DNA from: Leucogyrophana mollusca
Taxonomy: Eukaryota; Basidiomycota; Agaricomycetes; Boletales
Length of the DNA stretch: 64,000 nucleotides
Direction: 5' to 3'
Assembly: GCA_021014945.1 (NCBI GenBank)
Contig: MU266367.1
Coordinates: forward strand, 1 to 64,000
Part shown: one piece after another, positions 63,885-64,000 of the stretch
How positions within the stretch are numbered: position 1 is the stretch's first letter
Layout of the letters: every line of letters starts with the position of its first letter
Position numbers and translations under genes: made by a program
Notes under the pieces: model-generated
What the model was told of the DNA's origin: nothing
The model's input: the letters and a program-made list of their open reading frames with translations, nothing else
Database searches by the model: none

Positions 63885-64000
63885 GTCAGACAATGAGCAC
63901 GAAGCTCAGCCGGCTCTGTGCTTTGCAATAATTTTGAAAGAAACGTCGACCGGGGCAAAGTCGTTGTGACCGTGATGTTAGCCGACGGAGAGTCTCGTCG
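63885..64000. other. Right edge, upstream of TFC3
   Basis: These last 116 bases lie upstream of the TFC3 start and should be part of its promoter or leader. They are too short to show any further gene. Confidence 0.5.

Overview
This window is nuclear DNA from a filamentous basidiomycete, most likely an Agaricomycete (inference). Genes are dense, lie on both strands and are cut by many 45-70 bp GT-AG introns. The set is a fungal housekeeping complement: sterol glucosyltransferase with PH/GRAM domains, SUR7 family, SSK2-type MAPKKK, large-subunit catalase, AP-3 sigma, MED6 and TFIIIC. The multispan protein near 53-56 kb looks like a basidiomycete-type orphan. CDS spans run from start codon to stop codon and include introns. 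Exon borders were worked out by hand from splice signals, reading frame and family similarity.

Left third (1-19 kb): a very large BLM10/PA200 proteasome activator (minus) is divergent from an AIM18-type mitochondrial chalcone-isomerase-fold gene. Then come tRNA-Thr(AGT), TIM21, V-ATPase subunit F (VMA7, minus), and an Ecdysoneless/SGT1 gene divergent from VMA7 across only 127 bp. AP-3 sigma (plus) and Mediator MED6 (minus) converge.

Middle (19-31 kb): an NRAMP metal transporter is divergent from MED6, with an iron-GATA-type site in the shared promoter. It is followed by a clade 2 catalase (minus), a candidate 42-residue membrane protein (minus) and a C2H2 zinc-finger regulator (minus). A gene-poor 3.2 kb holds an intron-containing tRNA-Lys(CTT), one weak small-gene candidate and a nested hairpin. 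A SUR7-family protein (minus) is divergent from ATG26.

Right half (31-64 kb): ATG26 sterol glucosyltransferase (plus) is followed by five minus-strand genes: a 2-oxoglutarate/Fe(II) oxygenase, RIC1 (Rab GEF subunit), a PRELI/Ups lipid-transfer protein, a metallo-beta-lactamase-fold hydrolase and DRG2/RBG2 GTPase. DRG2 is divergent from an SSK2-type HOG-pathway MAPKKK (plus). The window ends with an uncharacterised multispan membrane protein and the largest TFIIIC subunit (TFC3), both minus, the latter with an AT-hook array.

There is no operon logic and no secondary-metabolite cluster. Functional themes are mitochondrial biogenesis and lipid traffic (AIM18, TIM21, Ups), endomembrane traffic (AP-3, RIC1, V-ATPase), stress response (catalase, SSK2, NRAMP) and core transcription (MED6, TFC3). 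I saw no intact transposon, CRISPR array, rRNA or virus. The most useful leads are small or regulatory: the 42-residue gene, the iron-GATA motif and 12-mer repeat before NRAMP, a GC-AG intron, the AT-hook array, the orphan membrane protein and the hairpin at 29.4 kb.
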